Notes: generated by a model not told the origin, from the sequence alone. 64,000 bases of DNA from Yanghanlia caeni (GCA_030733815.1 JAUZQE010000004.1:1-64000), one strand, 5' to 3'. Shown: positions 28,909 to 38,467, counted from the stretch's first letter. Made by a program: numbers and translations.

Positions 28909-29292
28909 GTGAATCTCATCGAAATCCTTGAACAGGAAGAAATCCAGCGCCTTACCGGCGGCAACCCTCCGCCCGAGTTCGGCCCCGGCGACACCGTCGT
29001 GGTCAACGTGAACGTGGTGGAAGGCACACGCAAGCGTGTACAGGCGTACGAAGGCGTCGTCATTGCACGTCGCAACCGCGGCCTGAACTCGTCGTTCATC
29101 GTGCGCAAGATCTCCTCTGGCGAAGCCGTCGAACGTACGTTTCAGCTGTATTCGCCGCAAATCGCCAGCATCGAAGTCAAGCGCCGTGGCGATGTGCGCC
29201 GTGCTAAACTGTACTACCTGCGCAGCCGTTCTGGTAAGTCTGCCCGCATCAAGGAAAAGCTGGTTCGTTCCAGCAAAAAGACTGCCGCTTAA
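28909..29292 (+). CDS. rplS: 50S ribosomal protein L19
   Basis: 127-residue L19, at the 30S-50S interface. The start is GTG at 28909 ([17 protein letters not shown]). Family core: [40 protein letters not shown] and the C-terminal [22 protein letters not shown]. The frame runs upstream to 28585 but only this start fits. In many bacteria rplS closes an rpsP-rimM-trmD-rplS operon; here it stands apart, with its own A/T-containing leader (TAAAAT at about 28826), behind the SOS-regulated gene. A terminator follows. Confidence 0.97.
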   Translation: MNLIEILEQEEIQRLTGGNPPPEFGPGDTVVVNVNVVEGTRKRVQAYEGVVIARRNRGLNSSFIVRKISSGEAVERTFQLYSPQIASIEVKRRGDVRRAKLYYLRSRSGKSARIKEKLVRSSKKTAA

Positions 29293-29311
29293 GCGCGAGC
29301 CGGTCTCTCAT

Positions 29312-29346
29312 ACAAAGGCACCCCAGAGCGGGTGCCTTTGTTTTTG
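29312..29346 (+). terminator. Terminator of rplS
   Basis: An 11-bp perfect stem (CAAAGGCACCC at 29313-29323, complement at 29330-29340) with a 6-nt loop and a following TTTTT. Confidence 0.93.
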
Positions 29347-29352
29347 CCGAGT

Positions 29353-30096
29353 ATGAAGCGCCTTCCACCTGTAGAGTTTCCCCGGCATACGTCCGGGTTC
29401 GACCCGACCGCACAACCGGTCATTGCAAGCCCTCAGCTGCCGCAGCTCGCGCCCGGCACTCTGGGGTTACCCTTCATCCGGCGCGCGTTCAGCACCCGTT
29501 TCACATGGCAGGTCGAGCCTGTCTTCACGAATCTGTTTGATCTCGACACGACGGGTCGTGCCGATATTCGTCAGGCGGCCGTCTTCATTCCGCTGGTTGA
29601 ACGGCCCGACGGTGTGCACGTCATGTTCACGCGCCGAGCGGCACATCTGTATAACCACGCGGGCCAGATCTGTTTTCCCGGGGGCCGCATTGAAGACACG
29701 GATCCCGACTTCGTACAGGCAGCGCTGCGTGAAACCTGGGAAGAGGTGGGTGTCGAGCCCCGATTCATTGAACTGATCGGCACGCAACCCAGCTTCCTTA
29801 CGTCGACCCGCTACACCATGAAGCCCGTGATCGGGGCGCTGCGCCCCGGTTACACGCTTGTGCCTGATCGCAGCGAAGTGGAAGAGATCTTTGAAGTACC
29901 GATCGCCACGCTACTGAACCCGCAGCTGCACCGTCTGCATGAAATTCGACCCACCGAGGGCTTGCCGCGGCATTTCTTTTCGGTAAGCTGGGGTAATTAC
30001 TTCATCTGGGGCGCGACCGCCGCCTTGATCCGCAACATGTATCACTACCTGGCGGCGGCCGAGGTATCCGGCCTGATCGACCTGCACACTCCCTGA
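29353..30096 (+). CDS. CoA pyrophosphatase-type Nudix hydrolase
   Basis: 247-residue Nudix hydrolase. The Nudix box GGRIEDTDPDFVQAALRETWEEVGVE is present, with the one-residue variation usual in the UPF0035 subgroup. The CoA-specific upstream motif is HVMFTRRAAHLYNHAGQICFPGG, matching the LLTxR...HxGxxxFPGG pattern of NudL/PCD1 enzymes, which split CoA and its derivatives into phosphopantetheine and ADP. An extra N-terminal region of about 85 residues precedes it. The ATG at 29353 lies just after the rplS terminator. Activity is predicted from motifs only. Confidence 0.88.
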   Translation: MKRLPPVEFPRHTSGFDPTAQPVIASPQLPQLAPGTLGLPFIRRAFSTRFTWQVEPVFTNLFDLDTTGRADIRQAAVFIPLVERPDGVHVMFTRRAAHLYNHAGQICFPGGRIEDTDPDFVQAALRETWEEVGVEPRFIELIGTQPSFLTSTRYTMKPVIGALRPGYTLVPDRSEVEEIFEVPIATLLNPQLHRLHEIRPTEGLPRHFFSVSWGNYFIWGATAALIRNMYHYLAAAEVSGLIDLHTP

Positions 30097-30117
30097 TCGA
30101 CCTGCCTGATCGACCTG
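30072..30117 (+). repeat. Three copies of CCTGATCGACCTG across a stop codon
   Basis: Copies start at 30072, 30092 and 30105. The first lies in the last codons of the Nudix gene and the other two after or over its stop, so it looks like a recent local duplication at the end of the gene. Confidence 0.7.
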
Positions 30118-30139
30118 TACATTCACTGAGCCACCGGCC

Positions 30140-31066
30140 TCAGTAGAGCGTACGCGCCTCCAGTTCCTCGATCAGACGCGTATACAGGGCGTGGCGTTCG
30201 GCCGTGATCTTGCCGTGCTCGAGCGCTTGTTGCACCCCGCAGCCCGGTTCGTGGCGGTGGCTGCAGTTGTAAAAGCGGCAATGCTCGATGAACGCCTTGA
30301 ACTCCGGGAACCCGCGAAGAATGTCGTCGCGCTCGAGGTGATTCAAACCGAAGGCCTGAAAGCCCGGTGAGTCGATCAGTTCGCCGCCTTGCGGAAGGTG
30401 GTACAGGCGCGTGTACGTGGTGGTGTGGCGGCCGGCGCTCAGCGCCTGCGAGTGTTCCTGCGTGGCGGCGTTGGCATCGGGCACCAGGGCATTCAGAATG
30501 GTGGATTTGCCCATGGCGCTTTGCCCCAGAAGCAGGGTGCAGCGGCCTTTCAGCAAAGGCAGCAAGGTACGCTGCGTGGCCTCGGCGTCGGTCGCGTTGG
30601 TTTCAACGACCGGCACGCCCAGCTCGCGCAATACCGTCAGCCGCTCGCGAGCTTCGGCAACCGAGGGCAGATCGGCCTTGTTCAGCACAATAATCGGTTC
30701 GATGCCGGCGCTCCATGCACCCACCAGCGCGCGCCCGGCCAGATCGTCGGAAAAGGGTGGTTCGGGTGCCACGACGATAAGCAGGCGGTCGACGTTTGCA
30801 GCAAACTGCTTGGTTCGCAGCTCGTCGGAGCGATACAGCAGATTCTTGCGCGGCAGAATGCGTTCGATACTGCCTTCCTCGCCCTGCAGCGATACCACCA
30901 CGTGGTCGCCGACCGCAGCATCGCTGCGTTTGCCGCGGGGAAAACACTGACGCAGGCTGCCGTCGTCGAGTTCTACCATGTAGTGCCGCCCGTGCGACGA
31001 CACGATGCGCCCCTGACGGCGGGCAGTATCGTGTGCAGCAGGGCGAGTGGGCTTAGTTGACGGCAT
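30140..31066 (-). CDS. rsgA: Ribosome small-subunit-dependent GTPase RsgA
   Basis: 308-residue circularly permuted GTPase that checks late 30S assembly. Order of parts: N-terminal OB fold (GRIVSSHGRHYMVELDDGSLRQCFPRGKR), G4 IIVLNKADLP, G1 LLLGQSAMGKSTILNALVP, the switch segment with GRHTTTYTRLYHL, G3 LIDSPGFQAFGL, and a C-terminal zinc knuckle (CRFYNCSHRHEPGCGVQQAL) with Cys-Cys-His-Cys ligands. The start [10 protein letters not shown] at 31066 lies 14 bp inside the upstream M48 gene. The longer frame to 31510 is a reading of that gene in another frame. Confidence 0.95.
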   Translation of the reverse strand: MPSTKPTRPAAHDTARRQGRIVSSHGRHYMVELDDGSLRQCFPRGKRSDAAVGDHVVVSLQGEEGSIERILPRKNLLYRSDELRTKQFAANVDRLLIVVAPEPPFSDDLAGRALVGAWSAGIEPIIVLNKADLPSVAEARERLTVLRELGVPVVETNATDAEATQRTLLPLLKGRCTLLLGQSAMGKSTILNALVPDANAATQEHSQALSAGRHTTTYTRLYHLPQGGELIDSPGFQAFGLNHLERDDILRGFPEFKAFIEHCRFYNCSHRHEPGCGVQQALEHGKITAERHALYTRLIEELEARTLY

Positions 31067-32303
31067 GTTGCAGCTGGGCGATACGTTGCATGGCGGGAGG
31101 GTGGCTGTCGTAGAACGCGGAATGCACCGGATCGGGCGTGAGTGTGGCTGCGTTGTCATCGTAAAGCTTGACCAGCGCCGACACCAGCGCTTCGCCAGAC
31201 GATTGCTCTGCCGCATAGCGGTCGGCCTGGAATTCGTCGCGGCGCGAGAACCAGGCCGCCAGCGGCGTGACCCAGAACGTGAACACGGGAACCACCAGGA
31301 AGAACAAAAGGAGCGCCAGGGCGTCGTTGGGTCGGCCGAACTGCGGTACCACCCCCAGGCCTTCGTAGAACCAGATCTGTTGCGACAGCCAGCCCAGCGC
31401 CATGAAGAACACCAGCGACAGCAGGAACGACAGTGCCATGCGCCGAATGATGTGCCGGTGGCGGAAATGGCCGAGCTCATGCGCGAGTACGGCCTCGATC
31501 TCGTCGGCATTCAGGCGCGACAGCAGCGTGTCGAAGAACACGATGCGCCGTGCGTTTCCGAAGCCGGTGAAATAGGCGTTGCCATGAGCCGAGCGGCGCG
31601 AGCCGTCCATTACGAACAGGCCTTTTACGGAAAATCCGCAGCGTTTGAGCAGTGCTTCGATGCGCTGCGCGATGGTGGGGTCTTCAAGCGGCTTGAAGGT
31701 GTTGAACAGGGGTGCGATCACGGTGGGAAACAGCCAGATCAGCAGAATGTTGAACAGCACCCAGGTACCCCACGCCCACCAGACCCAGGCGGGCCCGGTG
31801 TTGCCCATGATCCAGAGCACTGCGGCGGCCAGCGGTGTGCCGAAGGCGAGCGACAGCGCGAGGGTCTTGATGCAGTCGGCTGCGAACAGTCGCGGCGTCA
31901 TGCGGTTGAAACCGAAGCGTTGCTCGAGCCTGAATTTGTTGTAGTACGCGAAGGGCAGACCGATGAGCCCCATGATGGCGAACACGGCACCGATCAGGGC
32001 CAGCTGGCGCAGCATGTCGTTTTCGAACAGGCGACCGAACCACAGATCGAGCACCTGCAGCCCGCCCAGCAGCGTGAAGCCGACCAGTACCGCGGCTTCG
32101 ACCAGGCGCTCGACCATGCCCAGGCGCATCTTGGCCACCGTGTAGTCGGCGGCCCGCTGGTGGCTGCGCAGCCCGATGCGCGCCGCAAAGGCTTCGGGCA
32201 CCTGATCGCGATGAAGACGGACGTGGCGGATCTGGCGGGAGGCGAGCCAGAAGCGCAGCAGCACGTCGGCGAGCAGGAAGGCAACGAACAGCAAAGTGAA
32301 CAT
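31053..32303 (-). CDS. M48-family (Ste24-like) membrane metalloprotease
   Basis: 416-residue zinc protease with several membrane segments, resembling CAAX prenyl protease Ste24. The zinc motif is [16 protein letters not shown] with both His and the catalytic Glu; the third ligand Glu lies in [11 protein letters not shown] near residue 345. The N-terminal M48_N half ([21 protein letters not shown]) is complete. Bacteria lack prenylated CAAX proteins, so the role is probably membrane protein quality control, as for BepA or HtpX relatives; the substrate is unknown. It is coupled to rsgA by a 14-bp overlap, and divergent orn starts 45 bp away. Confidence 0.9.
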   Translation of the reverse strand: MFTLLFVAFLLADVLLRFWLASRQIRHVRLHRDQVPEAFAARIGLRSHQRAADYTVAKMRLGMVERLVEAAVLVGFTLLGGLQVLDLWFGRLFENDMLRQLALIGAVFAIMGLIGLPFAYYNKFRLEQRFGFNRMTPRLFAADCIKTLALSLAFGTPLAAAVLWIMGNTGPAWVWWAWGTWVLFNILLIWLFPTVIAPLFNTFKPLEDPTIAQRIEALLKRCGFSVKGLFVMDGSRRSAHGNAYFTGFGNARRIVFFDTLLSRLNADEIEAVLAHELGHFRHRHIIRRMALSFLLSLVFFMALGWLSQQIWFYEGLGVVPQFGRPNDALALLLFFLVVPVFTFWVTPLAAWFSRRDEFQADRYAAEQSSGEALVSALVKLYDDNAATLTPDPVHSAFYDSHPPAMQRIAQLQHAVN

Positions 32304-32347
32304 ATCGGCAGCTTGTGCGAAAATCTCTTTTTCGATTAAGGGATTAT

Positions 32348-32893
32348 ATGGTGGGGAAAGAACAGCGCCTTGTCTGGATCGACATGGAAATGACCGGGCT
32401 CGACCCGGAAAAGGAACGCATTATCGAGCTGGCTGCGGTGGTCACCGAGCCCGATCTGACACTGGTGGCTGAAGGGCCCGTGCTGGTGGTGCACCAGCCC
32501 GACTCGCTGCTGGATGCCATGGACAAATGGAACCAGTCGACTCATGGTAAATCGGGCCTGATCGACAAGGTGAAGGCCTCGACCCTTACCGAGGCGCAGG
32601 CCGAAGAGCGCATGCTGGAATTTCTGGCGCAGCACGTGCCGGCCGGCAAGTCGCCCATGTGCGGCAACACCATCGGGCAGGACCGCCGCTTCATGGTGAA
32701 ATACATGCCCCGGCTCGAGGCGTTTTTTCATTACCGCAATCTGGATGTCAGCACACTGAAGGAACTGGCCCTGCGCTGGAAGCCCGAGGTGTACCGCAGC
32801 TTTGTGAAGCAGGCGCGTCACGAGGCACTGGCCGACATTTACGAATCGATCGCCGAGCTCAAGCACTACCGCGAACACTTCTTGCGCGTGTAA
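32348..32893 (+). CDS. orn: Oligoribonuclease Orn
   Basis: 181-residue DEDDh 3'-5' exonuclease that degrades 2-5-nt RNAs including pGpG, and is essential in many proteobacteria. ExoI motif is [24 protein letters not shown]; ExoII is [20 protein letters not shown]; ExoIII has the catalytic His in [22 protein letters not shown]. The ATG at 32348 gives [17 protein letters not shown] and has an AAGGGA site. A GTG at 32315 is possible but adds residues not found in the family. Orn next to an M48 protease and rsgA is a conserved Burkholderiales arrangement. Confidence 0.96.
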   Translation: MVGKEQRLVWIDMEMTGLDPEKERIIELAAVVTEPDLTLVAEGPVLVVHQPDSLLDAMDKWNQSTHGKSGLIDKVKASTLTEAQAEERMLEFLAQHVPAGKSPMCGNTIGQDRRFMVKYMPRLEAFFHYRNLDVSTLKELALRWKPEVYRSFVKQARHEALADIYESIAELKHYREHFLRV

Positions 32894-32930
32894 ACCACGC
32901 GCGAATGCGCAAACGACCATCTTACCTTTA

Positions 32931-32979
32931 AATACGATACATATTTTTGATTGACATCAAGAATATTGTATTAAATAAT
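32931..32979 (+). promoter_or_regulatory. paa operon promoter with Fnr box
   Basis: A near-consensus promoter, TTGACA (32951-32956) and AATAAT (32974-32979) with a 17-bp spacer, precedes paaA. TTGAT-TGAC-ATCAA (32947-32960), a perfect Fnr box, overlaps the whole -35. A wider imperfect dyad runs from AATAC at 32931 to GTATT at 32972 and may also serve another regulator such as PaaR. Overlap with the -35 suggests Fnr represses this promoter without oxygen; activation from a different start cannot be ruled out. Confidence 0.6.
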
Positions 32980-33029
32980 GGGTCCATACGCGGCGCCATG
33001 CATGCGCCGTTCGTGCAAGGAGACTCGTT

Positions 33030-34019
33030 ATGTATGCCCAGATGGTCGAAACCGGAGTCAAGTCGGTGCGTAGTACCGAAGAACTCACCGGTCTCGAACG
33101 CACGTTCCAGGAACGCATCGACGCCGGTGTTCGCATCGAACCCAAAGACTGGATGCCCGAGGCCTACCGCAAGACTCTGGTGCGGCAGATTTCGCAGCAT
33201 GCCCACTCCGAGGTAGTCGGCATGCTGCCCGAAGGCAACTGGATCACCCGCGCTCCGTCGCTCAAGCGCAAGGCCATATTGCTGGCCAAGGTGCAAGACG
33301 AAGCAGGACATGGCCTGTATCTGTACAGTGCGGCCGAAACGCTGGGCGTTTCGCGCGACGACCTGATCGACGCGCTGCACGCCGGCAAGGCCAAGTATTC
33401 CAGCATCTTCAACTACCCCACGCTCACGTGGGCCGATATCGGCATGATCGGCTGGCTGGTCGACGGCGCAGCCATCATCAATCAGATTCCGCTGTGCCGC
33501 TGTTCATACGGCCCCTATGCTCGTGCCATGGTGCGCGTCTGTAAGGAAGAGTCCTTTCATCAGCGCCAGGGCTACGATCTGCTCATTCAGCTGTGCCGCA
33601 ACGGTACAGCCGAACAAAAGGCCATGGCACAAGAGGCGCTGAACCGCTGGTGGTGGCCGGCGCTCATGATGTTCGGCCCGCCCGATCACGATTCTCCCAA
33701 CAGCGCGCAGTCGATGCAGTGGCGCATCAAGCTGTTCTCGAACGATGAGCTGCGTCAGAAGTTCGTCGATCAGACGGTGCCGCAGGCCGAATATCTGGGG
33801 CTCACCCTTCCCGATCCCGATCTCAAGTGGAACGAAGAACGCGGCCACTACGACTTCGGCGAGATCGACTGGCCTGAATTCTACGAAGTGCTCAAGGGCA
33901 ACGGCCCGTGCAACCGCGAACGCATGCGCACCCGTGTCCAAGCCCACGAGAACGGCGCCTGGGTACGCGAGGCACTTGCCGCCCACGCCGAAAAACACGC
34001 CGCCCGCCAGGCCGCCTGA
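33030..34019 (+). CDS. paaA: Phenylacetyl-CoA 1,2-epoxidase catalytic subunit PaaA
   Basis: 329-residue diiron subunit of the PaaABC(D)E multicomponent monooxygenase that epoxidises the ring of phenylacetyl-CoA using O2. The ferritin-like fold has iron ligands in the [22 protein letters not shown] region, [14 protein letters not shown] (Glu-x2-His) and [15 protein letters not shown] (Glu-x2-His). It heads the paa operon behind a strong promoter with an Fnr box. Length and motifs agree with E. coli PaaA (309), with a short C-terminal extension. Confidence 0.97.
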   Translation: MYAQMVETGVKSVRSTEELTGLERTFQERIDAGVRIEPKDWMPEAYRKTLVRQISQHAHSEVVGMLPEGNWITRAPSLKRKAILLAKVQDEAGHGLYLYSAAETLGVSRDDLIDALHAGKAKYSSIFNYPTLTWADIGMIGWLVDGAAIINQIPLCRCSYGPYARAMVRVCKEESFHQRQGYDLLIQLCRNGTAEQKAMAQEALNRWWWPALMMFGPPDHDSPNSAQSMQWRIKLFSNDELRQKFVDQTVPQAEYLGLTLPDPDLKWNEERGHYDFGEIDWPEFYEVLKGNGPCNRERMRTRVQAHENGAWVREALAAHAEKHAARQAA

Positions 34020-34090
34020 CCCGCGCGCCCATTGAGCCTGCCTGCGCCGCTTGCGGCGCAGCTCCCGTTCACACCAAGGAATCCGTCATC

Positions 34091-34378
34091 ATGAGCCGTT
34101 CTACCTGGCCCCTTTGGGAAGTTTTCATTCGCAGCCAGCACGGGCTCGCCCACAAGCACGTGGGCAGCCTGCGGGCGCCCGATGCCGAAATGGCCATCAA
34201 CAACGCCCGCGACGTCTACACGCGTCGCAACGAAGGCGTCAGCATCTGGGTGGTGAAGGCCGCCGATATCGTGGCCAGCAGTCCTTCCGACAAGGAGCCG
34301 CTGTTCGATCCCGCCAACAGCAAGGTCTACCGGCATCCCACCTTCTTCCCGATGCCCGACGAGATCAAGCACATGTAA
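34091..34378 (+). CDS. paaB: Phenylacetyl-CoA epoxidase subunit PaaB
   Basis: 95-residue PaaB, a small non-catalytic subunit holding the PaaA-PaaC pairs together. The family start WPLWEVFIRSQHGLAHKHVGSLRA and the end FDPANSKVYRHPTFF are clear. The ATG at 34091 has an AAGGA site; the frame opens upstream in paaA but without family support. It sits between paaA and paaC, as in all known clusters. Confidence 0.96.
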   Translation: MSRSTWPLWEVFIRSQHGLAHKHVGSLRAPDAEMAINNARDVYTRRNEGVSIWVVKAADIVASSPSDKEPLFDPANSKVYRHPTFFPMPDEIKHM

Positions 34379-34387
34379 GGAAGGGAA

Positions 34388-35152
34388 ATGGATCACGCAT
34401 TGTTTCAGTACCTTCTGCGCATGGGCGACACCACACTCGTGTTGTCGCAGCGGCTGGCCGAATGGACCGGCCACGGCCCGGTACTCGAGGAAGAAATGGC
34501 GGTGGCCAACACCGCGCTCGATCTCCTGGGCCAGGCGCGCATGTGGTTGACGCTGGCGGGCGAGGTGGAAGGCGCCGGTCGTGACGAAGACGCGCTCGCC
34601 TACCTGCGCGACGCACCCGAATACCGCAACTATCTGCTCGTGGAGCGCCCCAACGGCCACTACGGCGACACGGTCGCACGCCAGTTCGTATTCGATATCT
34701 GGCATTACCTGTTGCTCGAGAAGCTGCAGGCCTCGACCGATGAGCGCGTGGCGGCCATCGCTGCCAAGGCGGTGAAGGAAGCGGCATATCACGCGCGCCG
34801 CTCGGGCGACCTGATGGTGCGCCTGGGCGACGGTACCGAATTCAGTCATCGGCGCATGCAGCAGGCGCTCGAAGATGTCTGGCGCCATACCGGCGAGCTG
34901 TTCGTCGACGACGATGTCACGCGTGAGCTGGCCGCCCGTGGCGTGGTTCCCCTTCACGAAAGCCTGCTTGCCCCCTGGCAGCAGCACGTCGGAGAACTGG
35001 CCGCCGAAGCCACACTCACGTTGCCGCCGTTCGAAGAGGCCATGCACCGCGCGCACCGCGGCGGCGTGCACGGTCGGCATACCGAGGCGCTGGGCTACCT
35101 GCTTGCCGAGATGCAGCATCTGCAGCGCACGTACCCCGGAGCGACCTGGTGA
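34388..35152 (+). CDS. paaC: Phenylacetyl-CoA epoxidase structural subunit PaaC
   Basis: 254-residue ferritin-like subunit that pairs with PaaA but lacks full iron ligation. Family features are LRMGDTTLVLSQRLAEWTGHGPVLEEEMAVANTALDLLGQARMWL and the KAVKEAAYHARRSGDLMVRLGDGTEFSHRRMQ segment. It follows paaB by 9 nt with AAGGAAGGG upstream, and its stop overlaps paaD. Confidence 0.96.
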   Translation: MDHALFQYLLRMGDTTLVLSQRLAEWTGHGPVLEEEMAVANTALDLLGQARMWLTLAGEVEGAGRDEDALAYLRDAPEYRNYLLVERPNGHYGDTVARQFVFDIWHYLLLEKLQASTDERVAAIAAKAVKEAAYHARRSGDLMVRLGDGTEFSHRRMQQALEDVWRHTGELFVDDDVTRELAARGVVPLHESLLAPWQQHVGELAAEATLTLPPFEEAMHRAHRGGVHGRHTEALGYLLAEMQHLQRTYPGATW

Positions 35153-35691
35153 TGGACAACGTGAAGCAGGGCGCCGCGCAGCCTGCGCGCGCTGCCGCCC
35201 GGCAGCCCGACCCCGAGCTCGTCATGCAGTGGCTGCATGCCGTACCCGACCCCGAGATCCCCGTGATTTCGGTGATCGATCTGGGCATCGTGCGCAACGT
35301 GCGTTTCGAGGGTGCCACCTGCGTCGTCACCATCACGCCCACGTATTCCGGTTGCCCCGCCATGCGCGAGATCACCGAAGACATTACGGGCGTGCTGAAC
35401 GCACACGGCCTGGCCGATGTGCGTGTGGAAACCACGTTGTCGCCGGCATGGACCACCGACTGGATGAGTGAGCGCGGCCGCGAGGCGCTGCGCGCATACG
35501 GCATTGCGCCGCCCACCGAAAAAGCCATCGATGTGTCGGGCATTTCCCGGCGCAACGAGCCGCCCGTGCCGTGCCCGCAATGCGGGTCACCGCGCACCCG
35601 GCTGATCAGCCAGTTCGGCTCCACCGCCTGCAAGGCGCTTTACCGCTGCAACGCTTGCGGCGAACCCTTCGATCACTTCAAGACGCATTGA
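35152..35691 (+). CDS. paaD: PaaD, iron-sulfur maturation protein of the epoxidase
   Basis: 179-residue MIP18/DUF59-family protein. The N-terminal part has LHAVPDPEIPVISVIDLGIVRNV and the TYSGCPAM Cys motif of the MetQ/PaaD family. The C-terminal zinc-ribbon-like part has VPCPQCGSPRTRLISQFGSTACKALYRCNACGEPFDHFK, with four Cys in two pairs. It is thought to assist assembly of the 2Fe-2S cluster or diiron centre. The start at 35152 overlaps the paaC stop (TGATG); a GTG three bases earlier is an alternative. Confidence 0.93.
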   Translation: MDNVKQGAAQPARAAARQPDPELVMQWLHAVPDPEIPVISVIDLGIVRNVRFEGATCVVTITPTYSGCPAMREITEDITGVLNAHGLADVRVETTLSPAWTTDWMSERGREALRAYGIAPPTEKAIDVSGISRRNEPPVPCPQCGSPRTRLISQFGSTACKALYRCNACGEPFDHFKTH

Positions 35692-35696
35692 ATGTC

Positions 35697-36776
35697 ATGA
35701 GTCAGTTTCAAGCATTGAAAGTCGCTTCGGTGGCACGCAATACCCGTGATGCGGTCGTCGTCACGTTCGAGGTGCCGGAGGCGCTTGCCGAGACCTTTGC
35801 CTTCCGGCCCGGCCAGTACCTCACCCTGCGCACGCAGATCGACGGCCAGGAACTGCGCCGTTCGTACTCAATCTGCGCGGCCCCGCACGACGGGCTGCTG
35901 CGGGTGGCCATCAAGCGGCTGAACGACGGCGCGTTTTCGACCTGGGCCAATGCCCGGCTGCAGCCGGGCGACGTGGTCGACGTGATGCCGCCCGACGGGC
36001 ATTTCACGGTTCCGTTTGCGCCCGATCAGGCGCGCAACTATGCCGCCTTTGCCGTGGGCAGTGGCATTACCCCCATTCTGTCGCTGGTGAAAACGGCGCT
36101 CGACACCGAGCCCGAGTCCACTTTCACGTTGTTCTACGGCAATCGTGCCTCCTCGGCGGTGCTGTTTCGTGAAGAGATCGAAGATCTCAAGAACCGCTAC
36201 ATGACCCGGTTTTCAATCGTGTACATCATGAGCCGCGAACACCAGGACATCGATCTGTTTAACGGTCGGCTCGATGGCGCCAAGGTCGAGCAGCTGCTCG
36301 AACACTGGATTGACGCCGCAACGATCGATTACGCTTTCGTATGCGGCCCGCAGGACATGACCGAATCCGTGATCGAGGCCTTGCAGGGCAGGGGGCTCGG
36401 TAAGGAACAGATCAAATTCGAATTGTTCGGTTCACCCAAGGGGCCGCGTGCGCTGCGCACGGGTCGCGAGGCCCGCACGGCGCCGGGCGAGCACTGTGAA
36501 CTGACGATCGTGCTCGATGGCGTGACCCGAAACATCGTCATCGAAAAGAATAAGGACAGCCTGCTCGATTCTGCGCTGGCGCAGGGTGTCGAGCTGCCCT
36601 ATTCGTGCAAGGGAGGCGTGTGTTCGACCTGCCGCTGCAAGGTCATCGAGGGCGAAGTCGACATGGATGCCAACTTCGCGCTCGAAGACTACGAGGTTGC
36701 GCGTGGCTTTGTGTTGAGCTGCCAGAGTTTTCCGGTCACAGACCGGGTCCTGATCGATTTCGATCAGGAAACATGA
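35697..36776 (+). CDS. paaE: Phenylacetyl-CoA epoxidase reductase PaaE
   Basis: 359-residue NADPH reductase giving electrons to PaaA. Domains in order: FAD-binding (RPGQYLTLRTQIDG and RRSYSIC), NAD(P)-binding (FAVGSGITPILSLVKTAL), then a plant-type 2Fe-2S ferredoxin domain with LPYSCKGGVCSTCRCKVIEGEVDM and a fourth Cys in LSCQS. All four cluster cysteines are present. The ATG at 35697 follows the paaD stop by 5 nt; the frame runs upstream inside paaD but has no support. Confidence 0.95.
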   Translation: MSQFQALKVASVARNTRDAVVVTFEVPEALAETFAFRPGQYLTLRTQIDGQELRRSYSICAAPHDGLLRVAIKRLNDGAFSTWANARLQPGDVVDVMPPDGHFTVPFAPDQARNYAAFAVGSGITPILSLVKTALDTEPESTFTLFYGNRASSAVLFREEIEDLKNRYMTRFSIVYIMSREHQDIDLFNGRLDGAKVEQLLEHWIDAATIDYAFVCGPQDMTESVIEALQGRGLGKEQIKFELFGSPKGPRALRTGREARTAPGEHCELTIVLDGVTRNIVIEKNKDSLLDSALAQGVELPYSCKGGVCSTCRCKVIEGEVDMDANFALEDYEVARGFVLSCQSFPVTDRVLIDFDQET

Positions 36777-36792
36777 ACAAGGAGACAGGAAC

Positions 36793-38457
36793 GTGTCGGT
36801 GGATTTTTTCGAAAGCAATCGCGAGGTGCTGGAGCAGGCGCTGGCCGCTGCGGCCAGCCGGGCCTACTGGAGCCCGTTTCCCGAATCGCCCAGCCCCCGC
36901 GTGTATGGTGAGACCGCTGCGCAAGACGGCCAGAAGGCCTTCGAGGCGCTTTTGGGTCAGGCGTTCCCGCTGGATCTGCCCGGCGCTCAGGGCACGGTGG
37001 GCGGGGAACGCTCGCCTTTCGGATTCGATCTCGACATCCGCTATCCGAAAGTGCCCGCCGACGTTCTGGTGCAGCAGGCCGAACAGGCGCTGGAGTCGTG
37101 GCGCGAGGCCGGACCCAGGGCCTGGGTTGGCGTCAGTCTCGAGATCCTCAAGCGCCTGAACCAGCGTAGCTTCGAAATCGCGAACGCCGTGCAGCACACC
37201 ACCGGGCAGGGTTTCATGATGGCATTTCAAGCGGGCGGCCCACATGCTCAAGACCGCGGCCTCGAGGCGGTGGCCTATGCCTGGCAGGAGATGGCGCGCA
37301 TTCCCGAGCTGGCCGACTGGGAAAAGCCGCAGGGCAAGCATGACCCGCTGCGCATGCAGAAGCGCTTCACCATCGTGCCGCGTGGCGTGGCGCTGGTGAT
37401 CGGCGTGTCCACGTTTCCCACCTGGAATGGTTACCCCGGGCTGTTCGCCAGCCTGGCGACCGGCAACCCCGTCATCGTCAAACCGCACCCGGGTGCGATT
37501 CTGCCGCTGGCCATCACCGTGCAGGTGGCCCGCCAGGTGCTTGCCGAGGGCGGCTTCGACCCCAACGTGGTGCAGCTGGCGGCACACGAGGCAACCGACG
37601 ACACCGCGCGTGAACTCGCCATGAACCCTGCGGTGCGCATCATCGACTTCACCGGCAGCAGTGCCAACGGCAACTGGCTGGAAGCGCACGCCCGCCACGC
37701 GCAGGTCTACACCGAAAAGGCCGGCGTCAACCAGGTCATCATCGATTCGGTTGAAGACATCAAGGCCGTGGCGCGTAACCTGGCGTTTTCCTTTGCACTG
37801 TACTCGGGCCAGATGTGTACGGCCCCCCAGAATGTGTATGTTCCGCGCGACGGCATTACCACCGCCGATGGCCGCATGAGCTTCGACGAGGTGGCGCAGG
37901 CGCTCGCCCAAGCCGTGGAACGCATGGTCAGCGATCCGGCAAAGGCGGTCGAGCTTACGGGCGCGATCCAGAACGAAGCGACGGCCCAGCGCATCGACGC
38001 GGCGCGTGAGCTCGGCCTGCCGGTGTTGTGCGACAGCCGTGCGCTCGAGCATCCCCAACACCCCAAGGCGCGCGTGCGAACGCCCCTGGTGCTCAAGGCC
38101 GATGCGAGCGATGAACGCATTTTCCAGGAATGGTTCGGGCCCATCGTGTTTGTGGTGGCCACCGATTCCACCGAACACAGCATTCAGCTCGCGCGCGATA
38201 CGGTCGTGCAGCATGGTGCGCTTACGCTGTCGGGCTACACCACCCGCGATGCGGTGGCCATCGACATGCGCAAGGCCGCTGAGCGTGCGGGGGTGTCGCT
38301 TTCCCTGAACTTGACGGGCGGCGTGTTCGTGAACCAGACGGCAGCCTTCAGCGATTTCCACGGCACCGGCGCCAACCCGGCTGCCAACGCTGCGTTGTCC
38401 GACAGTGCGTTCGTGGCAAACCGCTTCCGCGTGGTGCAAACCCGCTGGCATGTCTGA
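36793..38457 (+). CDS. paaN: Phenylacetate degradation aldehyde dehydrogenase PaaN
   Basis: 554-residue aldehyde-dehydrogenase-superfamily protein of the PaaN type. Recognisable parts are PRGVALVIGVSTFPTWNGYPGLFASLATGNPVIVKPHPGAILPLA (cofactor region), DFTGSSANGNWLE and the catalytic Cys in LYSGQMCTAPQNVYVPRDGI. It lacks the MaoC hydratase domain of E. coli PaaZ, so ring hydrolysis of the oxepin must use another protein, and PaaN would oxidise the semialdehyde. The start codon is GTG at 36793 with a GGAG site. paaG follows 10 nt later. Confidence 0.92.
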   Translation: MSVDFFESNREVLEQALAAAASRAYWSPFPESPSPRVYGETAAQDGQKAFEALLGQAFPLDLPGAQGTVGGERSPFGFDLDIRYPKVPADVLVQQAEQALESWREAGPRAWVGVSLEILKRLNQRSFEIANAVQHTTGQGFMMAFQAGGPHAQDRGLEAVAYAWQEMARIPELADWEKPQGKHDPLRMQKRFTIVPRGVALVIGVSTFPTWNGYPGLFASLATGNPVIVKPHPGAILPLAITVQVARQVLAEGGFDPNVVQLAAHEATDDTARELAMNPAVRIIDFTGSSANGNWLEAHARHAQVYTEKAGVNQVIIDSVEDIKAVARNLAFSFALYSGQMCTAPQNVYVPRDGITTADGRMSFDEVAQALAQAVERMVSDPAKAVELTGAIQNEATAQRIDAARELGLPVLCDSRALEHPQHPKARVRTPLVLKADASDERIFQEWFGPIVFVVATDSTEHSIQLARDTVVQHGALTLSGYTTRDAVAIDMRKAAERAGVSLSLNLTGGVFVNQTAAFSDFHGTGANPAANAALSDSAFVANRFRVVQTRWHV

Positions 38458-38467
38458 GGAGGTGCGC

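Noticed and set aside
31047-32339. 430-residue plus-strand frame
   Set aside because: It is antisense to the M48 protease, whose HELGH motif and membrane helices are clear; its Gln/His/Arg-rich composition is typical of shadow frames.
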